In this document: one piece after another, positions 33,946-37,692 of the stretch
Numbering within the stretch: the stretch's first letter is position 1
How the letters are laid out: each line of letters opens with the position of its first letter
Origin: Flavobacteriales bacterium
Lineage (GTDB): Bacteria; Bacteroidota; Bacteroidia; UBA10329
Length of the DNA stretch: 37,692 nt
Assembly (NCBI GenBank): GCA_018402015.1
Contig: JAGYJL010000020.1
Coordinates: 1 to 37,692, forward strand
Reading direction: 5' to 3'
Made by a program: the position numbers and the translations under genes
Notes under the pieces: generated by a model
What the model saw: the letters and a program-made list of their open reading frames with translations, nothing else
What the model was told of the DNA's origin: nothing
The model's database searches: none

Positions 33946-36045
33946 ATGATGCAGGCGCAACCGATCGGTAAACGGTCAATTCTTGTTTTTCTTGCCTTAT
34001 CACTGATTCATTTTTTTGGATCGGCTCAAAATGCTGATACGCCATATCGAATGAAGACCATTGTGATCGATGCAGGTCATGGTGGAAACGACCCTGGCAA
34101 CCTAGGTACAGGGCGTTACAAAACAAGGGAAAAGGATATAGCATTGGATGTGGCACTGCGAGTTGGCGGCTATATTAAGACGCAATTTCCAGAGATCAAC
34201 GTCATTTACACAAGAAGTACAGATGTTTTTATTGGACTGAACGAGCGCGCAGATATTGCCAATAAGGCCAAGGCCGACCTTTTTATAAGTATTCATTGCA
34301 ATGCAGCCGCTAACAAGTCGGCCATTGGCGTGGAGACTTTCACCCTTGGTCTTCACCGTAATCAGGAAAACCTTGAAGTGGCTATGAAAGAGAACTCTGC
34401 CATTTTTTTAGAAGCTGATTACAAGACCAAGTACGAAGGTTTCGATCCCAACTCGGCAGAAAGCATCATAGCGCTTACCATAATGCAAAGTGCCTATTTG
34501 CAGCAGAGTCTTTCTATATCATCTTACATTCAACAGCAGTTTAAAACCAGAGTTGGTAGAAGAGATAGAGGCGTAAAACAAGCCGGTTTTCTTGTGTTGA
34601 GACGAACCACCATGCCTAGTGTCCTCATCGAACTAGGTTTTCTTACCAACGCGGATGAAGAAGATTTTCTGAATTCAGAGAATGGCAAATCTTATATGTC
34701 GTCAGCCATTTTCAGAGGATTTAAAGAATATAAGGAGTTGGTAGAAGACCCACTTCCCGAAGGTTATGTGACTGAAGCTGTCAATCCTGCTGACGAGTCA
34801 AGCAAGCAGAAGGAACTGGATGAAAAGATGAAGGCTGCCGAAAAGGCCAAGCAGGATTCTGCTCAAAAGGCTGCCGATCAAGCAAAGATCAAAGCTGTTT
34901 CCGATTCTCTAGAAAGGAGGAAACAGCAGTTGATTTCCGAGAAAGCGGCAAGAGAAGCCGAGTTGGCCCAGCAGGAAGAGAATGAAAAAGCAAAATTGAA
35001 AGCGAAAGCAGATTCTCTGGAAACGGTGAAACAGCAGAAGTTGGAAGAAATGAAAAAACGCCAAGCTGAAATTGAGATTCAGAAAGCGAAAGAGGCCAAA
35101 GAAGAAGCAGATAGACTAGCGAAGTTAGAAGCAGAGAAAAAGGCCAAGCAAGAAGCTGAAAGACTGGCAAAAGAAGAGGAAGAACGAAAAGCTAAGGAGG
35201 CCAAGGAAAACGCCAAGGAGTGGTTGGAGGAGATAAAGGCCGAAAAAGAAAGAGAACTAGCAGAGGCCAAGAAGCAAGCAGCAATTGATGCTGAAAAGGA
35301 GCGGCTTGAAGCCATTAAGGCAGAAAAGTTAAAGCAATTAGAAGAGGCGAGAAAGAAGGCTGAAGAGGATTCGATCTCAGCAATTGAACTTCAAGATCTT
35401 AAAGCAAGAAAAGAACAAGCAAAATTGGATTCCATTGCTACAGCAGAAAGCAAGGCAAAGGCAGCAGCAGATTCAATAAAGCTTGCAGAAGAAAAGAAGC
35501 AGGCGGAAATTGCTGCTAGAAATAAAGTCAAGCAAGACTCCATTGCTGCGGTTAGAAAGGCAGAAGCAGAGGCGCTTTCGGCAGAAGTAGAACGGAAGAA
35601 AACAACTTCGCCAGAAGAAGCAGAACTTTTATTCCTTCAACTGCGGAAAAAGCAGTTGGAACAGCGCATTGCTCAACTACGTGGGCAAAGCGTAACAGAA
35701 CCAACGGTCATCGAAATAGAAGAAAGAGCTGCGGCAAAACCAGAACCTGCTAAAAAGGTGAATGATGCTCCAGTTTCAGGTCTTGTTCTTCGTGTTCAGG
35801 TAATTACATCCGCCAATCCGTTGTCAAGCGATAGTCCTCAATTTCAAGGTCAGAAGGTTTGGGAATACCAACAAGGCGGTCTTTATAAATATACTGTCGG
35901 TAGTACACAGGATTTTGAGGAAATCACTAAACTGCAATCCGAATTAAGAGACCTCGGATTCAAAGGTGCATTTGTTGTTGCTTTTAAAGACGGAGAACGA
36001 ATTAAGGTTTCGGAAGCACGGGAAATGCTAAACACTACGGAATGA
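33946..36045 (+). CDS. N-acetylmuramoyl-L-alanine amidase with long coiled coil and C-terminal SPOR-like domain
   Basis: A 699-residue secreted enzyme that cuts the amide between MurNAc and the peptide stem during cell division. After a signal segment (SILVFLALSLIHFFGSAQ) comes an Amidase_3 domain, residues about 35-270. Its zinc ligands are seen in VIDAGHGGNDPG (His), the conserved Glu in REKDIALDVA, SIHCNAA (His) and the catalytic Glu in PSVLIELGFLTN. Residues about 285-585 are a Lys/Glu/Ala-rich charged helix (AKEEADRLAKLEAEKKAKQE), probably an extended coiled coil. The last 90 (LVLRVQVITSANPLSSD ... YKYTVGSTQDFEEI ... GFKGAFVVAFKDGERI) resemble a SPOR-type domain. The stop overlaps the mlaD-like start (ATGA). 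Start ATGs at 33946 and 33949 are equivalent. Confidence 0.94.
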   Translation: MMQAQPIGKRSILVFLALSLIHFFGSAQNADTPYRMKTIVIDAGHGGNDPGNLGTGRYKTREKDIALDVALRVGGYIKTQFPEINVIYTRSTDVFIGLNERADIANKAKADLFISIHCNAAANKSAIGVETFTLGLHRNQENLEVAMKENSAIFLEADYKTKYEGFDPNSAESIIALTIMQSAYLQQSLSISSYIQQQFKTRVGRRDRGVKQAGFLVLRRTTMPSVLIELGFLTNADEEDFLNSENGKSYMSSAIFRGFKEYKELVEDPLPEGYVTEAVNPADESSKQKELDEKMKAAEKAKQDSAQKAADQAKIKAVSDSLERRKQQLISEKAAREAELAQQEENEKAKLKAKADSLETVKQQKLEEMKKRQAEIEIQKAKEAKEEADRLAKLEAEKKAKQEAERLAKEEEERKAKEAKENAKEWLEEIKAEKERELAEAKKQAAIDAEKERLEAIKAEKLKQLEEARKKAEEDSISAIELQDLKARKEQAKLDSIATAESKAKAAADSIKLAEEKKQAEIAARNKVKQDSIAAVRKAEAEALSAEVERKKTTSPEEAELLFLQLRKKQLEQRIAQLRGQSVTEPTVIEIEERAAAKPEPAKKVNDAPVSGLVLRVQVITSANPLSSDSPQFQGQKVWEYQQGGLYKYTVGSTQDFEEITKLQSELRDLGFKGAFVVAFKDGERIKVSEAREMLNTTE

Positions 36046-37022
36046 AATATTCAAGGGAAGTACGTACGGGATTTATAGCTATTGCTACCATTTTTGCTTT
36101 TGTTTGGGGCTATAATTTTCTGAAAGGGAACGACATATTCAGTAAGCAACGTGTGTATTACACAGCTTACACCAATGTTGGAGGACTTACCACATCTAAT
36201 GCTGTAACAGTAAATGGTTTTAAGGTTGGATTGGTGAAAGACGTGTATTTCGAGCCGGTCAATCGCGAGTACCTTATTGTTGAATTCATGCTAACGGCTG
36301 ATAGCTACGAGATTCCGAAGGGAACGAAAGCCGTGTTGGTAGCAGATCTTTTGGGCACAACCAGTATCAATTTGGTTACAGGCAAAGAAGAAGGTTTTTA
36401 CAATGAAGGAGATACGCTGACATCAGATATTGAAGAGGGCCTGATGGCGGGCATCACGGATCTTTCTTCCAGTTTGGCAACTACCAAAGTAAAAGCAGAT
36501 AGACTGTTTGAATCGCTCGACTCGTTGGTCGGTGATATTAGAGATGTGCTTGGTCCGGGCGATCGTAACTCTAGCGTAAACAAAGCAATAACGGACCTTG
36601 CCGCAACTATGGACAACCTGAAGAAGGCTTCTGGCAAGATCGATGGCATTCTGTCTGATGATGGTAAACTCGGAAAGATTCTGGCCGATGTAGAGGGGTT
36701 CACCAAAACGTTGGACGAGAATAAGGACGAGATTGATAATCTTCTGAACAATCTTTCCTCTTTTAGCGATACGTTGGCAGCGGCTGAGTTGGCTTCAACC
36801 ATCAATAACGCAAACAAGACCTTTGCAGAATTGGCAGAAGCAATGGAAAAGATCAACAATGGAGAAGGTACTATTGGGAAGTTATTTAAAGACGATTCTG
36901 TCTATGACAACCTGGAAGCCGCAACAAGAGATCTAGATAGTTTGTTCGTAGATATTAAAGCCAACCCGAACCGTTACGTTCATGTTTCGGTATTCGGTAG
37001 AAAAGAGAAGAAAAAGAAGTAA
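36042..37022 (+). CDS. MlaD family (MCE domain) protein
   Basis: A 326-residue periplasmic protein anchored by one N-terminal membrane segment (GFIAIATIFAFVWGYNFLKG). Residues about 38-115 are an MCE domain (VYYTAYTNVGGLTTSNAVTV, NGFKVGLVKDVYF, VLVADLLGTTSINLVTG). The C-terminal part is helical with SxIxN-type heptads (LADVEGFTKTLDENKDEIDN, LLNNLSSFSDTLAAAELA). MCE proteins form rings that move phospholipids between the inner and outer membranes. The ATP-binding and permease partners (MlaF/MlaE) are not in the window. It overlaps the amidase stop by four bases and is followed nine bases later by the Fe-S oxidoreductase gene, the usual order in Bacteroidota. Confidence 0.94.
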   Translation: MKYSREVRTGFIAIATIFAFVWGYNFLKGNDIFSKQRVYYTAYTNVGGLTTSNAVTVNGFKVGLVKDVYFEPVNREYLIVEFMLTADSYEIPKGTKAVLVADLLGTTSINLVTGKEEGFYNEGDTLTSDIEEGLMAGITDLSSSLATTKVKADRLFESLDSLVGDIRDVLGPGDRNSSVNKAITDLAATMDNLKKASGKIDGILSDDGKLGKILADVEGFTKTLDENKDEIDNLLNNLSSFSDTLAAAELASTINNANKTFAELAEAMEKINNGEGTIGKLFKDDSVYDNLEAATRDLDSLFVDIKANPNRYVHVSVFGRKEKKKK

Positions 37023-37031
37023 TACTTAGCT

Positions 37032-37692
37032 ATGGAATACATTCCGCAAATACTGTTTCTGATATTGATTGCCACTGGTTTTGGCCTGTTTGGCAAGAGT
37101 TTGATGCGAATCAGACGTAACATCCTTTTAGGTAAAGATGTAGATAGAAGTGATAATTCTTCTGAGCGTTGGTCAACCATGGCGCGGGTTGCCATGGGGC
37201 AATCGAAAATGGTTGTGCGACCAATTGCTGGAACACTTCACATCATTGTTTACGTTGGATTCCTGCTGATCAATATTGAATTACTGGAGATAATCATTGA
37301 TGGATTATTCGGAACCCATCGATTCTTTGCTCCAATTCTTGGTGGTCTCTACACTTTTGCAATCAACTTCTTCGAGTTCCTTGGTGTACTTGTGATCATT
37401 GCTTGTTTGGTTTTCTTGTACCGAAGAAACGTAATGAAGATCGGGCGCTTCAATAGTACCGAGATGAAAGGCTGGCCGTTCAAGGATGCTAACTACATCT
37501 TGATAATTGAAATAACACTGATGACCGCATTACTGCTAATGAATGCTGCAGATGCTAATTCGCTAGCAGACCATGGTGTAACAGGTTCATTCTTAATTAG
37601 CGGATTGATATCTGGTCTGTTGGCGGGAATGAGTCCCGAAACGCTGCATCTTATCGAGCGCGTTAGTTGGTGGGCTCATATTGGAGGAATTC
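37032..37692 (+). CDS. Membrane-bound Fe-S oxidoreductase, N-terminal part (runs off the window)
   Basis: An open frame starts at ATG 37032 (MEYIPQILFLILIATGFGLF) and continues for 220 codons without a stop to the window end. It contains at least four hydrophobic segments (GTLHIIVYVGFLLINIELLE, GLYTFAINFFEFLGVLVIIA, YILIIEITLMTALLLMNAAD and ISGLISGLLAGM). A cytoplasmic loop reads RSDNSSERWSTMARVAMGQS. This matches the N-terminal heme/quinone-type membrane domain of heterodisulfide reductase-like (Fe-S)-binding proteins that follow mlaD in Bacteroidota. The expected 4Fe-4S cysteine motifs would lie beyond the window, so the assignment rests on the membrane region and gene order. Confidence 0.8.
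   Translation, partial: MEYIPQILFLILIATGFGLFGKSLMRIRRNILLGKDVDRSDNSSERWSTMARVAMGQSKMVVRPIAGTLHIIVYVGFLLINIELLEIIIDGLFGTHRFFAPILGGLYTFAINFFEFLGVLVIIACLVFLYRRNVMKIGRFNSTEMKGWPFKDANYILIIEITLMTALLLMNAADANSLADHGVTGSFLISGLISGLLAGMSPETLHLIERVSWWAHIGGI

Noticed and set aside
34889..35315. Antisense Ser/Leu/Phe-rich frames opposite the amidase linker.
   Set aside because: They mirror the Lys/Glu/Ala codons of the coiled coil and have no independent coding evidence.
37687..37692. The window ends exactly in an EcoRI site (GAATTC), suggesting a cloned fragment.
   Set aside because: The other end does not carry the site and GAATTC occurs elsewhere in the window, so the match may be chance.

Overview
The window is chromosomal DNA from a member of the Bacteroidota, most likely a Flavobacteriales-type marine or freshwater bacterium. 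The evidence is: type IX secretion (T9SS) C-terminal sorting domains on two secreted proteins; repeated matches to the Bacteroidota -7 promoter element TAnnTTTG; an archaeal/eukaryotic-type ProS of about 490 residues; the conserved orders zinc-ribbon/Nif3, lptD<>amidase-mlaD-FeS oxidoreductase and pRiA4b-ORF3-like/miaA; and a copy pair of a GTCATGCTGAAC...GTGAC intergenic inverted repeat. Nearly all genes are housekeeping or cell-envelope genes. I see no CRISPR array, prophage, transposase or integrase.

Layout. 1-7 kb: tRNA-Glu, an unknown protein translationally coupled to proS, then a divergent secreted Trp/Asn/Gly-repeat protein and a FadL-type porin, facing a secreted TPR protein. 7-12 kb: zinc-ribbon protein and Nif3-like protein (minus), then lpxK, purine nucleoside phosphorylase and an M43 metalloprotease with a T9SS tail (plus). 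12-18.6 kb: a SiaB/SiaC partner-switch pair (minus), methyltransferase and ZIP transporter (plus), a 2-Cys peroxiredoxin, a secreted T9SS-type protein, mazG (minus) and a PagL-like lipid A deacylase. 18.6-20.5 kb: the least ordinary stretch, a G+C-rich unknown protein built from two copies of one domain, preceded by seven in-register copies of a degenerate 21-bp repeat, then a TANGO2/NRDE protein and an intergenic inverted repeat. 20.5-24.5 kb: a phosphohexomutase, a Met/Gly-rich secreted protein, a lipoprotein, def and ruvX, all carrying frameshifts. 24.5-29.6 kb: dapD, a second copy of the inverted repeat, a family 9 glycosyltransferase, a frameshifted CCA-adding enzyme, an acidic-tailed pRiA4b-ORF3-like protein and miaA. 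29.6 kb to the end: a multipass membrane protein and lptD (minus), then N-acetylmuramoyl-L-alanine amidase, an MlaD-type protein and the start of a membrane Fe-S oxidoreductase (plus).

The envelope theme is strong: LpxK makes lipid A, PagL would trim it, GT9 adds core sugars, LptD inserts LPS, MlaD moves phospholipids and the amidase cuts peptidoglycan. Indels are confined to three zones (about 22.0-24.4, 27.0-27.9 and 31.2-31.6 kb) and hit essential genes while the encoded peptide segments stay well conserved. I therefore read them as probable sequence errors rather than gene decay, and I give reconstructed gene extents. The 37.7-kb length is close to a fosmid insert, but that is only a guess about origin.
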